Shown: positions 28,768 to 38,402, numbered from the stretch's first letter. The stretch is DNA of 64,000 nt from Variovorax terrae (GCF_022809125.1 NZ_JALGBI010000001.1:2852001-2916000); one strand, 5' to 3'. The notes: a model not told the origin generated them from the sequence alone. Numbers and translations are program-made.

Positions 28768-29801
28768 GGGGTGATGGTCTCCGTGAGGGATGGGCGGCGG
28801 TACGCCTGAAGGAAGTAGGCCTGCATCTCGTCGGGCAGGGCCCGTCCGGTCTGGTGCGCACGCTCCAGCACCTGCCAGAAATAGCGGTAGCTGGCGCGGT
28901 CGTGCAATTGGCCTTCGAAACTGATGGGTGCCCAGTCGGCCTGGGCCGCGGCGGCGATGATGCGGGAAGCCACTTCGATCTCGCGCGGCGGCGGCGCGAA
29001 GGCCTCCAGGATGGGGCGGATCTGGCTCGGGTGGATGCTCCACATGCGGGTGTAGCCGAACTCGCGGGCCGCCTTGCCGGCCGCTGCCTGCATGGCTGCC
29101 GCATCGCTGAATTCCGTGACCACGCAGTGCGAGGGCACCTTGCCCGCGGCATGGCAGGCCGCGGCGATTTCAAGCTTGGCACGCACCACCAGCGGGTGGG
29201 TGAACTGGCCCGCGGCGCTCATGCCGTCGGCGGGAATCGCGCCGCCATGGGCCGACACGAAATCCATCAGGCCGAAGCTCAGCGACTGCACCCGCGGATG
29301 GGCCGCGATGTCGAAGGCGCGCTGCACCGCGGCCGGCGATTCAATCAAAACTTGTAGCGGCAAATGACCAGCCGACGCGGACTCCAGGGCTTTTTCGGCC
29401 CGAATCACGTCGTCGACCGACTCCACCTTGGGAATCATGACGTGCGCCAGCCGGTGCCCGGCCTTGCCGGCGATGGTGGCGATGTCCTGCTCGAACGCCG
29501 GATGGTCGACCGGGTGCACCCGCACCGCGACGCGGGCTTTCTCGTCGGCCAGCAGCGCCAGCGTCATGACCAGCGCCGCATGGTCGGCCTCGCCGCCCAC
29601 GGGCGCGCCGTCCTCGCAGTCGAGCGTCACGTCGAACATGCAGGTGCCGAACTCCTCGGTCATCTCGGCCTGCAGCTGCAGGCTCTTGCGCATGCGCACC
29701 TCGACGCCGCTGTAGTGGTCACACACCGGCAGCACCACGGCGCCGGCCTGGGCGCCCAGCAGGGCTTCGCGCGGGTGGCGGGGAGCCGCGGCGAGACTCA
29801 T
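28764..29801 (-). CDS. HpcH/HpaI aldolase / CitE-like CoA ester lyase
   Basis: A 345-residue TIM-barrel lyase of the CitE/malyl-CoA lyase family. The metal and substrate site LDCEDGAP is at residues 60-67, IPKVES near 133, IESPAAV near 162 and the C-terminal SIHPSQI near 282. It probably cleaves or forms a malyl-CoA-type thioester. No citrate lyase D/F subunits are adjacent, so it is not classical citrate lyase. Both ends overlap neighbours as ATGA. An AT-rich stretch at 29341-29375 resembles the interspersed repeat. Confidence 0.85.
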   Translation of the reverse strand: MSLAAAPRHPREALLGAQAGAVVLPVCDHYSGVEVRMRKSLQLQAEMTEEFGTCMFDVTLDCEDGAPVGGEADHAALVMTLALLADEKARVAVRVHPVDHPAFEQDIATIAGKAGHRLAHVMIPKVESVDDVIRAEKALESASAGHLPLQVLIESPAAVQRAFDIAAHPRVQSLSFGLMDFVSAHGGAIPADGMSAAGQFTHPLVVRAKLEIAAACHAAGKVPSHCVVTEFSDAAAMQAAAGKAAREFGYTRMWSIHPSQIRPILEAFAPPPREIEVASRIIAAAAQADWAPISFEGQLHDRASYRYFWQVLERAHQTGRALPDEMQAYFLQAYRRPSLTETITP

Positions 29802-30574
29802 GCCTTGCGCCGCGCCACGATGAACAGGCGCGGAAACGCCAGCAGCCGCCGGCCGTCGGCCCGCGGCGCATAGGCGCCGTCGATGCGGCGCTCGTACTCG
29901 GCCAGGAATGCCGGCTGCAGTTCGGCCGGCAGGCGCTCGACGAAGGGCTTGAGGCCGGTGCCGCGCACCCATTCGACGATGGCGGCGGCCGAGGCCATCG
30001 GGTGCTGGTAGATGCTGTGCCAGACGTCGATGGCGGCCGCCTGCGGCGCCAGCAGGTCGTAGTAGCCGGCCAGCGGCAGGATGGCGGTGCGCATGGCGCG
30101 CGCATCGGCGATGTGGGACGAGAACGGTGCCTCGGACGCCACCTCGCGCATCAGCCGGTGCGAAGGCTCCTCGCGGTTGTCCGGCATCTGGATGGCCAGC
30201 ACGCCGCCGGGCGCCAGCGCGGCCAACAGGCGCGGGATCAGCGCCTCGTGCCCACCCACCCATTGCAGCGCGGCATTGGCGTAGATCAGGTCGGGCGCCT
30301 CGGCCGGCTGCCAGGTGGCGATGTCGCTCAGCTCGAACGCCACGCCGGGCAGGCGCTCGCGCGCGCTGGCCAGCATGGGCTCGGAATTGTCGGTGCCGGT
30401 GACTTGCGCCTGCGGGAAGCGCTGCACCAGCAGCTCGGTGGAGTTGCCCGGGCCGCAGCCCAGATCCACGATCCGGCGCGGCGCATCCAGCGCCACCTGC
30501 GCCAGCAGGTCACGCGCCGGGCGCGTGCGCTCGTCCTCATAGCGCCGGTAGAGATCGGGATTCCAGTCAGCCAT
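29798..30574 (-). CDS. tam: Trans-aconitate 2-methyltransferase
   Basis: A 258-residue SAM methyltransferase beginning [20 protein letters not shown], the typical Tam opening; SAM motif [11 protein letters not shown] is at residues 36-45 and [10 protein letters not shown] near 100. Tam esterifies trans-aconitate, an inhibitor formed spontaneously from cis-aconitate. Its place in one cluster with acnB and mdh fits that role. The stop overlaps the citE-like start. Confidence 0.93.
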   Translation of the reverse strand: MADWNPDLYRRYEDERTRPARDLLAQVALDAPRRIVDLGCGPGNSTELLVQRFPQAQVTGTDNSEPMLASARERLPGVAFELSDIATWQPAEAPDLIYANAALQWVGGHEALIPRLLAALAPGGVLAIQMPDNREEPSHRLMREVASEAPFSSHIADARAMRTAILPLAGYYDLLAPQAAAIDVWHSIYQHPMASAAAIVEWVRGTGLKPFVERLPAELQPAFLAEYERRIDGAYAPRADGRRLLAFPRLFIVARRKA

Positions 30575-30608
30575 GGAGAGGATGGAGCGAGGCGCCGGTT
30601 GCGTGGAC

Positions 30609-31595
30609 TCAGAGCAGGTGGGCGACGCCGGCTTGCTCGTCGGTCAGTTCCTTGAGCGTCTTGTCGATGCGTTCCTGGCTGAAGGCGTCGATGGCCAGGC
30701 CTTCGACCAGCTTGTATTCACCGTTCTCGCAGGTCACGGGGAAGCCGAACATCACGTCCTTGGGAATGCCGTACTGGCCGTCCGACGGGATGCCCATGGT
30801 GACCCACTTGCCGTTGGTGCCCAGGGCCCAGTCGCGCATGTGGTCGATCGCGGCGTTGGCGGCCGAGGCGGCCGACGACAGGCCGCGCGCATCGATGATG
30901 GCGGCGCCGCGCTTGCCCACGGTGGGCAGGAACACGTTGGCGTTCCATTCCTGGTCGTTGATCATCTTGGCCACGCTTTCGCCGTTGATGGTGGCGAAGC
31001 GGTAGTCGGCGTACATCGTGGGCGAGTGGTTGCCCCAGACGGTGAGCTTCTCGATGTCGGCCACCGGCTTGCCGGTCTTGGCGGCGAGCTGGCTGGCGGC
31101 ACGGTTGTGGTCCAGGCGCAGCATGGCGGTGAAGTTCTTGCGCGGCAGATCGGGCGCGCTCTTCATGGCGATGTAGGCGTTGGTGTTGGCCGGGTTGCCG
31201 ACCACCAGCACCTTGACGTTGCGGCTGGCAACGGCGTTCAGGGCCTTGCCCTGGGCGGTGAAGATGGCGCCGTTGACGGCCAGCAGCTCGGCACGCTCCA
31301 TGCCGGGGCCGCGCGGACGCGAGCCGACCAGCAGCGCGTAGTCGGCGTCCTTGAAGGCGGTCATCGGGTCGCCGTGGGCCTCCATGCCGGCCAGCAGCGG
31401 GAAGGCGCAGTCGTCCAGCTCCATCATCACGCCCTTGAGCGCCTTCTGGGCCTTCTCGTCGGGGATTTCAAGCAGTTGCAGGATGACCGGCTGGTCCTTG
31501 CCGAGCATTTCGCCCGAGGCAATGCGGAACAGCAGGGCGTAACCAATTTGACCTGCGGCGCCGGTGACGGCAACGCGGACGGGCTTTTTGCTCAT
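30609..31595 (-). CDS. mdh: Malate dehydrogenase
   Basis: A 328-residue NAD-dependent malate dehydrogenase of the cytosolic (MDH type 2) group. NAD site TGAAGQIGY at residues 11-19, substrate Arg in RPRGPGMER near 92-100, catalytic His in [10 protein letters not shown] near 188. It oxidises malate to oxaloacetate in the TCA cycle. GGAG precedes the ATG. First gene of the leftward TCA cluster (34 bp before tam), divergent from the GntR-sdh unit. Confidence 0.97.
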   Translation of the reverse strand: MSKKPVRVAVTGAAGQIGYALLFRIASGEMLGKDQPVILQLLEIPDEKAQKALKGVMMELDDCAFPLLAGMEAHGDPMTAFKDADYALLVGSRPRGPGMERAELLAVNGAIFTAQGKALNAVASRNVKVLVVGNPANTNAYIAMKSAPDLPRKNFTAMLRLDHNRAASQLAAKTGKPVADIEKLTVWGNHSPTMYADYRFATINGESVAKMINDQEWNANVFLPTVGKRGAAIIDARGLSSAASAANAAIDHMRDWALGTNGKWVTMGIPSDGQYGIPKDVMFGFPVTCENGEYKLVEGLAIDAFSQERIDKTLKELTDEQAGVAHLL

Positions 31596-31709
31596 GGAAA
31601 AATCTCCGAAGAAGTGATGTAAAACCGAGGGTGCGGTAGGCTCCGCACGGGAGCCCGAACACTGCGAAACAGCCTTCGAGTTTACTCTCGAAACCCGGGG
31701 GCCGTCAAC

Positions 31710-31737
31710 TTGTCTTATGTCTTATATAAGATATGAT
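31710..31737 (+). promoter_or_regulatory. Promoter of gntR with nested operator
   Basis: Sigma70-like -35 TTGTCT (31710-31715), 16-bp spacer, -10 TATGAT (31732-31737). The spacer contains the perfect palindrome TCTTATATAAGA (31720-31731), preceded by a half-copy GTCTTAT. A repressor bound there would block polymerase. The in-frame ATG at 31733 falls inside the -10 box and so cannot be the start of this transcript. Confidence 0.65.
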
Positions 31738-31774
31738 CGAAGCAGTTTTCACCTCCTCCCACGCCCACCCGCCC

Positions 31775-32569
31775 ATGCCCTCGCCCCAGCCCCTTCCCGC
31801 CGCCAGCGTCGACCGGGCGCCGCCCGCGGCCGGCGCGTCGCCGACGCCGGCCTTCAGCCCGCTGTACCAGCAGATCAAGGGGCTGATCCTGCAAAGCCTG
31901 CAGGCCGGCGAATGGAAGCCCGGCGAAGCCATTCCAAGCGAGATGGAGCTGGCCGCGCGCTTTCGCGTGAGCCAGGGCACGGTGCGCAAGGCGATCGACG
32001 AGCTGGCGGCCGAGAACCTGGTGGTGCGCCGCCAGGGCAAGGGCACCTTCGTCGCCACCCATGCCGAGCAGCATGTGCAGTACCGCTTCCTGAAGCTGGT
32101 GCCCGACAGCGGCGACCTCGACAGCGAAGGCCCGGCGCAGCGCCACATCATCGAGTGCCGGCGCGTGCGCGCCAGCGCCGACGTGGCCCGCGCGCTCGCC
32201 ATGCGGCCGGGCGACGCCGTGCTGCAGGTGCGCCGCGTGCTGTCGTTCGGCGGCACCCCCGCGATCCTGGAAGACCTCTGGCTGCCGGGCAACGCCTTCA
32301 AGGGGCTGACGGCCGAGCAGATGGCCGACTACCACGGCCCGACCTATGCGATGTTCGAGCTCGACTTCGGCGTGCGCATGGTCCGCGCCGAGGAGAAAAT
32401 CCGCGCGGTGTCCGCAGACAGCGGGCAAAGCCTGCTATTGAAAACAGAGCAAGGCACGCCACTGCTGAGCGTGGAGCGCGTCGCCTACACCTACAACGAC
32501 GTGCCCATGGAGCTGCGCCGCGGCCTCTACCGCACCGACACGCACCACTACCGCAACGAGCTCAGCTGA
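31775..32569 (+). CDS. GntR family regulator, HutC/UTRA subfamily
   Basis: A 264-residue regulator with a winged helix (PLYQQIKGLILQSLQAGEWK, SQGTVRKAIDELAAENLVVR) and a UTRA effector domain from about residue 95. I chose ATG 31775 (MPSPQPL) because the earlier ATG at 31733 overlaps the predicted -10. It is divergent from mdh and directly upstream of sdhCDAB-gltA, so it probably tunes TCA genes and itself through the TCTTATATAAGA site. An AT-rich patch at 32427-32446 resembles the interspersed repeat. Confidence 0.92.
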   Translation: MPSPQPLPAASVDRAPPAAGASPTPAFSPLYQQIKGLILQSLQAGEWKPGEAIPSEMELAARFRVSQGTVRKAIDELAAENLVVRRQGKGTFVATHAEQHVQYRFLKLVPDSGDLDSEGPAQRHIIECRRVRASADVARALAMRPGDAVLQVRRVLSFGGTPAILEDLWLPGNAFKGLTAEQMADYHGPTYAMFELDFGVRMVRAEEKIRAVSADSGQSLLLKTEQGTPLLSVERVAYTYNDVPMELRRGLYRTDTHHYRNELS

Positions 32570-32723
32570 GCGGCCATGCGCGGCGCGCCGGGCTCGCGTG
32601 CCTTGACCTGTTTGCTCGGATAAGTAGCATCCGCCGCGCCGATCTGCTGCGTTGCAATAGAATTTTGGGTTGTTTGCATTTTTCGAATTACAAAGCGGTT
32701 ACCTCCTTCCAAGAAAGCCCCCC

Positions 32724-33158
32724 ATGACCGAGCTTGCCAAAAAGCGGCCTGAGTTCCGCAACATCAACGCCTTCAAGGATCTGACCACCTACCGCATGGC
32801 CCCGGCCGCCTGGGTGTCCATCCTGCACCGCGCCAGCGGGGCCGTCATGTTCCTGCTGATGCCCTTCATCATCTGGATGTTCGACACCTCCGTCTCCTCC
32901 GAAATCTCGTTCGCCAAGTTCAGAGCCGCCTTCAACAGCGGCCTTGGCTTTTTGCCGGGCTGGTTCCTGAAGCTGGTGGCGCTGGCGCTGATCTGGGCCT
33001 ACCTGCACCATTTCATCGCCGGCCTGCGCCACCTGTGGATGGACGTGAGCCACGCCGCGGTGAGCAAGGAATTCGGCAAGTCCTCGGCCATCGTCACGCT
33101 GGTGCTGAGCCTGGGCCTGACCGTGGTGCTGGGCGCCAAGCTGTTCGGCCTGTACTAA
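32724..33158 (+). CDS. sdhC: Succinate dehydrogenase cytochrome b556 subunit
   Basis: A 144-residue membrane anchor with three transmembrane helices. HxxxGLRHLWMD (HHFIAGLRHLWMDVSH) holds the heme b His, and SILHRASG near residue 30 is the quinone-site signature. Start MTELAKKRPEF at 32724; upstream in-frame ATG 32670 is in the AT-rich leader. The 154-bp gap after gntR is AT-rich near 32650-32700 and could hold an sdh promoter, though no good -35/-10 pair was found. Confidence 0.95.
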   Translation: MTELAKKRPEFRNINAFKDLTTYRMAPAAWVSILHRASGAVMFLLMPFIIWMFDTSVSSEISFAKFRAAFNSGLGFLPGWFLKLVALALIWAYLHHFIAGLRHLWMDVSHAAVSKEFGKSSAIVTLVLSLGLTVVLGAKLFGLY

Positions 33159-33178
33159 AAATCGAAGGAGCAAGAAAC

Positions 33179-33544
33179 ATGTCCGTGAACTACGGCTCCA
33201 AGCGCACCGTCGTCGGTGCCCACTACGGCCTGCGCGACTGGCTGGCCCAGCGCGCCACCGGTGCCCTGATGGCGCTCTTCACCGTGATCGTGCTGGCCCA
33301 GGTGATCTTCACCAGCGGCCCGATCGGCTACGACAAGTGGGCCGGCATCTTCGCCGCCCAGTGGATGAAGGTGCTGACCTTCACGGTCATCCTGGCCCTG
33401 CTCTACCACGTGTGGGTCGGCATGCGCGACATCTGGATGGACTATGTCCAGCCCGTCGCCGTGCGCCTGGCCCTGCAAATCGTCACCATCGTCTGGCTCG
33501 TGGGTTGCGCGGGCTGGGCGATCCAAGTTCTGTGGCGTCTTTGA
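33179..33544 (+). CDS. sdhD: Succinate dehydrogenase membrane anchor subunit
   Basis: A 121-residue anchor with three helices: LRDWLAQRATG near the N-terminus, then LLYHVWVGMRDIWMDYV, which carries the second heme b His and the quinone-side Asp/Tyr. GAAGGAG precedes the ATG, 20 bp after sdhC. Forms complex II with SdhC, SdhA and SdhB. Confidence 0.95.
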   Translation: MSVNYGSKRTVVGAHYGLRDWLAQRATGALMALFTVIVLAQVIFTSGPIGYDKWAGIFAAQWMKVLTFTVILALLYHVWVGMRDIWMDYVQPVAVRLALQIVTIVWLVGCAGWAIQVLWRL

Positions 33545-33574
33545 TGCTGCGTCCGAATTCCTGAGGCAGTCAAC

Positions 33575-35383
33575 ATGAGCTACACCAACGCCAACATCAC
33601 CACGCGCAAGTTCGACGTCGTCATCGTCGGGGCCGGCGGTTCCGGCATGCGCGCCGCGCTGGAACTCTCCCGCGCTGGCCTCAACGTGGCCTCGCTCTCC
33701 AAGGTGTTCCCCACCCGCTCGCACACCGTGGCCGCGCAGGGCGGCGTGAGCGCTTCGCTGGGCAACATGTCCGAGGACAACTGGCACTACCATTTCTACG
33801 ACACCATCAAGGGCTCCGACTGGCTCGGCGACCAGGATGCGATCGAGTTCATGTGCCGCGAGGCGCCCAAGGTCGTGTACGAGCTGGAGCACTTCGGCAT
33901 GCCGTTCGATCGCAACCCCGACGGCACGATCTACCAGCGCCCGTTCGGCGGCCACACCGCCAACTACGGCGAGAAGCCGGTGCAGCGCGCCTGCGCCGCG
34001 GCCGACCGCACCGGCCACGCCATGCTGCACACGCTGTACCAGCAGAACGTCAAGGCCAAGACCAACTTCTTCGTCGAGTGGATGGCGCTGGACCTGATCC
34101 GCGACGCCGACGGCGACGTGGTCGGCGTGACCGCGCTGGAGATGGAAACCGGCGACCTGTACGTGCTGCAGGCCAAGACCGTGCTGCTGGCCACCGGCGG
34201 CGCCGGGCGCATCTTCGCGGCCTCCACCAACGCCTTCATCAACACCGGCGACGGCCTGGGCATGGCCGCGCGCGCCGGCATCGCGCTGCAGGACATGGAG
34301 TTCTGGCAGTTCCACCCGACCGGCGTGGCCGGCGCCGGCGTGCTGCTGACCGAAGGCTGCCGCGGCGAAGGCGCCATCCTGCTCAACAGCAACGGCGAGC
34401 GCTTCATGGAGCGCTATGCGCCCACGCTGAAGGACCTGGCGCCGCGCGACTTCGTCTCGCGCTCGATGGACCAGGAGATCAAGGAAGGCCGCGGCTGCGG
34501 CCCGAACAAGGACTACGTGCTGCTCAAGCTCGACCACCTGGGCGCCGAAACCATCCACAAGCGCCTGCCCTCGGTGTACGAGATCGGCGTCAACTTCGCC
34601 AACGTCGACATCACCAAGGAGCCGATTCCCGTGGTGCCGACCATCCACTACCAGATGGGCGGCGTGCCGACCAACATCCATGGCCAGGTCGTCTCGCAGC
34701 AGGGCGGCAACAACAGCGCCGTGGTCAACGGCCTGTACGCGGTGGGCGAATGCTCCTGCGTGAGCGTGCACGGCGCCAACCGCCTGGGCACCAACTCGCT
34801 GCTCGACCTGCTGGTGTTCGGCAAGGCCGCCGGCCGCCACATCGTGGAGTTCAACGAGAAGAACCGCGAGCACAAGCCCCTGCCCAAGGACGCCGCCGAG
34901 CGCACGCTGGCCCGCCTGAACCAGCTCGAGCAGTCCAGCGAAGGCACCTATTCGCAGTCCCTGGCGGCCGACATCCGCGCCACCATGCAGCAGCATGCCG
35001 GCGTGTTCCGCACCCAGGCCAGCATGGACGAGGGCGTGCAGAAGATCGCCGCCATCCGCGAGCGCGTGGGCAGCGTCACGCTGCAGGACAAGTCCAAGGT
35101 GTTCAACACGGCCCGCATCGAGGCGCTGGAAGTGGACAACCTGATCGAGGTGGCCCAGGCCACCATGGTGTCGGCGGCCGCCCGCACCGAATGCCGCGGC
35201 GCCCACACGGTGTACGACTACGAGCACCCGGCCGACCACGCCGAGTTCCCGCTGGGCCGCAACGACAAGGAATGGCTCAAGCACACGCTGTGGTACAGCG
35301 AGGGCAACCGCCTGGACTACAAGCCGGTCAACCTCAAGCCCCTGACGGTGGACAGCGTCCCCCCGAAGGTCCGTACGTTCTGA
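33575..35383 (+). CDS. sdhA: Succinate dehydrogenase flavoprotein subunit
   Basis: A 602-residue flavoprotein. FAD motif GAGGSG at residues 19-24, flavinylated His50 in RSHTVAAQGG, HPTG near 247 and GANRLGTNSLLDL near 400. It oxidises succinate to fumarate; SdhE, encoded downstream, inserts FAD. Long antisense frames over this gene are shadows. Confidence 0.97.
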   Translation: MSYTNANITTRKFDVVIVGAGGSGMRAALELSRAGLNVASLSKVFPTRSHTVAAQGGVSASLGNMSEDNWHYHFYDTIKGSDWLGDQDAIEFMCREAPKVVYELEHFGMPFDRNPDGTIYQRPFGGHTANYGEKPVQRACAAADRTGHAMLHTLYQQNVKAKTNFFVEWMALDLIRDADGDVVGVTALEMETGDLYVLQAKTVLLATGGAGRIFAASTNAFINTGDGLGMAARAGIALQDMEFWQFHPTGVAGAGVLLTEGCRGEGAILLNSNGERFMERYAPTLKDLAPRDFVSRSMDQEIKEGRGCGPNKDYVLLKLDHLGAETIHKRLPSVYEIGVNFANVDITKEPIPVVPTIHYQMGGVPTNIHGQVVSQQGGNNSAVVNGLYAVGECSCVSVHGANRLGTNSLLDLLVFGKAAGRHIVEFNEKNREHKPLPKDAAERTLARLNQLEQSSEGTYSQSLAADIRATMQQHAGVFRTQASMDEGVQKIAAIRERVGSVTLQDKSKVFNTARIEALEVDNLIEVAQATMVSAAARTECRGAHTVYDYEHPADHAEFPLGRNDKEWLKHTLWYSEGNRLDYKPVNLKPLTVDSVPPKVRTF

Positions 35384-35414
35384 TTCAGACCAGTAGCCTC
35401 ACGAGAGAAGAAAC

Positions 35415-36119
35415 ATGCAAAAACGCACATTCCAGATCTACCGCTACGATCCGGACAAGGACGCCAAGCCCTACATGCAGACCATCGAGATCGAACTCGA
35501 CGGCCACGAGCGCATGCTGCTGGACGCGCTGGTCAAGCTCAAGGAACAGGACCCGTCGATCTCGTTCCGCCGCTCCTGCCGCGAAGGCGTGTGCGGCTCC
35601 GACGCGATGAACATCAACGGCAAGAACGGCCTGGCGTGCCTCACCAACATGAACACGCTCAAGGGCACCATCGTGCTCAAGCCGCTGCCCGGCCTGCCGG
35701 TGATCCGCGACCTGATCGTGGACATGACGCAGTTCTTCAACCAGTACAACTCGATCAAGCCCTACCTGATCACCGAGACCCCGGCGCCGGAGCGCGAGCG
35801 CCTGCAGTCGCCCGAGGAGCGCGAGGAGCTCAACGGCCTGTACGAGTGCATCCTGTGCGCGAGCTGCTCCACGAGCTGCCCGAGCTTCTGGTGGAACCCC
35901 GACAAGTTCGTCGGCCCGGCCGGCCTGCTGCAGGCCTACCGCTTCATCGCCGACAGCCGCGACGAAGGCACGGCCGAGCGCCTGGACAACCTCGAGGACC
36001 CGTACCGCCTGTTCCGCTGCCACACCATCATGAACTGCGTGGACGTGTGCCCCAAGGGATTGAACCCGACCAAGGCCATCGGCAAAATCAAGGAACTGAT
36101 GGTCCGCCGGGCCGTTTGA
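35415..36119 (+). CDS. sdhB: Succinate dehydrogenase iron-sulfur subunit
   Basis: A 234-residue Fe-S protein. [2Fe-2S] ligands C55, C60, D63 and C75 ([10 protein letters not shown]); [4Fe-4S] and [3Fe-4S] sites from [12 protein letters not shown] and [14 protein letters not shown]. Asp as third ligand is as in E. coli. Transfers electrons from SdhA to ubiquinone. Confidence 0.97.
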   Translation: MQKRTFQIYRYDPDKDAKPYMQTIEIELDGHERMLLDALVKLKEQDPSISFRRSCREGVCGSDAMNINGKNGLACLTNMNTLKGTIVLKPLPGLPVIRDLIVDMTQFFNQYNSIKPYLITETPAPERERLQSPEEREELNGLYECILCASCSTSCPSFWWNPDKFVGPAGLLQAYRFIADSRDEGTAERLDNLEDPYRLFRCHTIMNCVDVCPKGLNPTKAIGKIKELMVRRAV

Positions 36120-36137
36120 CCGGCCAGGGCAACGAAC

Positions 36138-36401
36138 ATGGCTGAAGAACGCCTGGGTGAACGGGAACTGAGCAAGCTCAAGTGGCGCTGCCGCCGCGGC
36201 CTGCTGGAAAACGACCTGTTCATCGAGAAGTTCTTCGCACGCCATGAGTCCGCCCTGACGGTCAGGCAGGCACAAGGCTTGAATGCTTTAATGGATTTGG
36301 CAGACAACGACCTGCTGGACCTGCTGCTTCGGCGCCAGGAACCGCAGGGCGACATGAATACACACGACGTACGTGAAGTGCTGGGGATGTTGCGGGCCTG
36401 A
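36138..36401 (+). CDS. sdhE: FAD assembly factor SdhE
   Basis: An 87-residue SdhE/CptB. The RGxxE motif is R20-G21-L-L-E24, followed by the helical core. It promotes covalent attachment of FAD to SdhA; located directly after sdhB, consistent with that. Confidence 0.93.
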   Translation: MAEERLGERELSKLKWRCRRGLLENDLFIEKFFARHESALTVRQAQGLNALMDLADNDLLDLLLRRQEPQGDMNTHDVREVLGMLRA

Positions 36402-36466
36402 CGCGCCAGGCGCCGAAGAAGCCGCAAGCCACCGGATGATGGGCAAATCACTCAAGGAAAGTAGAA

Positions 36467-37777
36467 ATGAAACTTGCTGACAACAAAGCCACCCTGTCGT
36501 TCAGTAACGGCAGCCCCAGCGTCGAGCTGCCGGTCTACCAGGGCAGCATCGGTCCGGATGTGATCGACATCCGCAAGCTGTACGCCCAGACCGGCATGTT
36601 CACCTACGACCCGGGCTTCCTGTCCACGGCGTCCTGCCAGTCGGCCATCACCTACATCGACGGCGACAAGGGCGAGCTGCTGTACCGCGGCTACCCGATC
36701 GAGCAGCTCGCGGTGAACTGCGACTTCCTCGAAACCTGCCACCTGCTGCTGTACGGCGAGCTGCCCAACGCGACGCAGAAGGCCGACTTCACCAAGCTCG
36801 TGACCAACCACACCATGGTCAACGAGCAGATGCAGTTCTTCCTGCGCGGCTTCCGCCGCGATGCGCACCCGATGGCCGTGATGACGGGCCTGGTGGGCGG
36901 CCTGTCGGCCTTCTACCATGACAGCACCGACATCAACAATCCCGAGCACCGCGAGATCGCCGCGATCCGCCTGATCGCCAAGATGCCCACGCTCGTGGCC
37001 ATGGCCTACAAGTACAGCATCGGCCAGCCCTTCATGTACCCGAAGAACTCGCTGTCCTACGCCGGCAACTTCACGCACATGATGTTCGGCACGCCCTGCG
37101 AGGAATACAAGGTCAGCCCGGTGATCGAGAAGGCCCTCGACCGCATCTTCATCCTGCACGCCGACCACGAGCAGAACGCCTCCACCTCCACCGTGCGCCT
37201 GTGCGGCTCCTCCGGCACCAACCCGTTCGCCGCCATCGCGGCCGGCGTGGCCTGCCTGTGGGGCCCGGCCCACGGCGGCGCCAACGAGGCGGCGCTCAAC
37301 ATGCTGGAAGACATCCAGCGCAACGGCGGCATCGAGAAGATCGGCGAGTTCATCAAGCAGGTCAAGGACAAGAACTCCAACGTCAAGCTGATGGGCTTCG
37401 GCCACCGCGTGTACAAGAACTACGATCCGCGCGCCAAGCTGATGCAGCAGACCTGCAACGAGGTGCTCGACGAGCTGGGCCTGGGCAACGACCCGCTGTT
37501 CAAGCTGGCCAAGACGCTTGAGAAGATCGCCCTGGAAGACGACTACTTCGTGCAGCGCAAGCTCTACCCGAACGTGGACTTCTACTCCGGCATCGTGCAG
37601 CGCGCCATCGGCATCCCGGTGAGCCTGTTCACCGCGATCTTCGCGCTGGCCCGCACCGTCGGCTGGATCGCCCAGCTCAACGAGATGATCGGCGACCCCG
37701 AGTACAAGATCGGCCGCCCGCGCCAGCTCTTCACCGGCTCGGTCAAGCGCGACGTCAAGCCCCTCGCAGAACGCTGA
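36467..37777 (+). CDS. gltA: Citrate synthase
   Basis: A 436-residue type II (hexameric, Gram-negative) citrate synthase. Signatures: [15 protein letters not shown], the catalytic [13 protein letters not shown] near residue 310 and VDFYSG near 370. Condenses acetyl-CoA with oxaloacetate. Last gene of the rightward TCA unit, followed by a terminator. Confidence 0.97.
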   Translation: MKLADNKATLSFSNGSPSVELPVYQGSIGPDVIDIRKLYAQTGMFTYDPGFLSTASCQSAITYIDGDKGELLYRGYPIEQLAVNCDFLETCHLLLYGELPNATQKADFTKLVTNHTMVNEQMQFFLRGFRRDAHPMAVMTGLVGGLSAFYHDSTDINNPEHREIAAIRLIAKMPTLVAMAYKYSIGQPFMYPKNSLSYAGNFTHMMFGTPCEEYKVSPVIEKALDRIFILHADHEQNASTSTVRLCGSSGTNPFAAIAAGVACLWGPAHGGANEAALNMLEDIQRNGGIEKIGEFIKQVKDKNSNVKLMGFGHRVYKNYDPRAKLMQQTCNEVLDELGLGNDPLFKLAKTLEKIALEDDYFVQRKLYPNVDFYSGIVQRAIGIPVSLFTAIFALARTVGWIAQLNEMIGDPEYKIGRPRQLFTGSVKRDVKPLAER

Positions 37778-37801
37778 TCCGTCCCGACGGCACCGCAAGA
37801 C

Positions 37802-37834
37802 GCCCGCCTGGCAGCCCTGCCGGCGGGCTTTTTT
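37802..37834 (+). terminator. Intrinsic terminator after gltA
   Basis: Stem GCCCGCCTGGC / GCCGGCGGGC (one bulged T) followed by six T, 25 bp after the gltA stop; ends the sdh-gltA transcript. Confidence 0.88.
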
Positions 37835-37850
37835 CATCAAGGCCCGCCCC

Positions 37851-38231
37851 ATGAAACTGATCCAGAGCGCCGATGAACTGCGGCAGACCGCCGCCGACGG
37901 CCCGCCGCCGCAGGCCTGCCGCTGCAGCCTCGGCCCCTGCCCCGGCTGGGAGAGCGTGACCGACGAGCGCTGGCCCGCCGCGCAGATGGCCCGGCTCGCC
38001 ACGCTGCGCGACCCCGCCCTCGACGAGCCCAGCTTCGAAGAGCACCATCCCGGCGGCACCCGCTACGACTCGCCCGCCGCCCCGGTGGCCGTCTCGTTCT
38101 TCCCCTACAACCGCTGCGACCTGTGGCGCTGCGGCCAGTGCCACCGCCACCTGCTGCGCTACACCGAGTTCGGCGGCTACTACGTCGATCACCGGGTGCG
38201 CGCGCTCGACCCGGCCTTGATCGCCGATTGA
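37851..38231 (+). CDS. Conserved hypothetical protein with Cys motifs
   Basis: A 126-residue protein, no family recognised. Two Cys groups, CRCSLGPCPGW near residue 22 and CDLWRCGQCHRHLLRYTE near 89, suggest zinc or another metal. It has Gly/Tyr-rich YTEFGGYYVDHRVR near the C-terminus. Coding potential is good (no long competing frame, full-length motif spacing). It starts 17 bp after the gltA terminator with no clear Shine-Dalgarno, so its promoter is not evident. Confidence 0.7.
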   Translation: MKLIQSADELRQTAADGPPPQACRCSLGPCPGWESVTDERWPAAQMARLATLRDPALDEPSFEEHHPGGTRYDSPAAPVAVSFFPYNRCDLWRCGQCHRHLLRYTEFGGYYVDHRVRALDPALIAD

Positions 38232-38237
38232 TCGCAC

Positions 38238-38302
38238 TGCTCCTTTTTTCATAGCATCAAACGACTGCTGCACCTGGACCTTGGCCCTAAAAGGCTCTCA
38301 AA
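38238..38302 (-). repeat. Interspersed repeat copy, minus orientation
   Basis: Read on the minus strand: GGTCCAGGTG core, then GATGCTATGAAAAAAGGAGCA, matching the core and GCTATCAAAA end of the other copies. It lies between the hypothetical gene and the LysR upstream region. Confidence 0.6.
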
Positions 38303-38402
38303 AAGCCCGTTGGCGCACGGCTGGAGCGTGTTTCCCCCTTCGGCAAGCCCATCATCTCGGTTTGCGATGACAAGAAGGCTTTATAAGGGCGAAAATACCG
38401 AT

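Noticed and set aside
33155..35284. Minus-strand 709-codon frame opposite sdhA
   Set aside because: Antisense shadow; sdhA is unambiguous.
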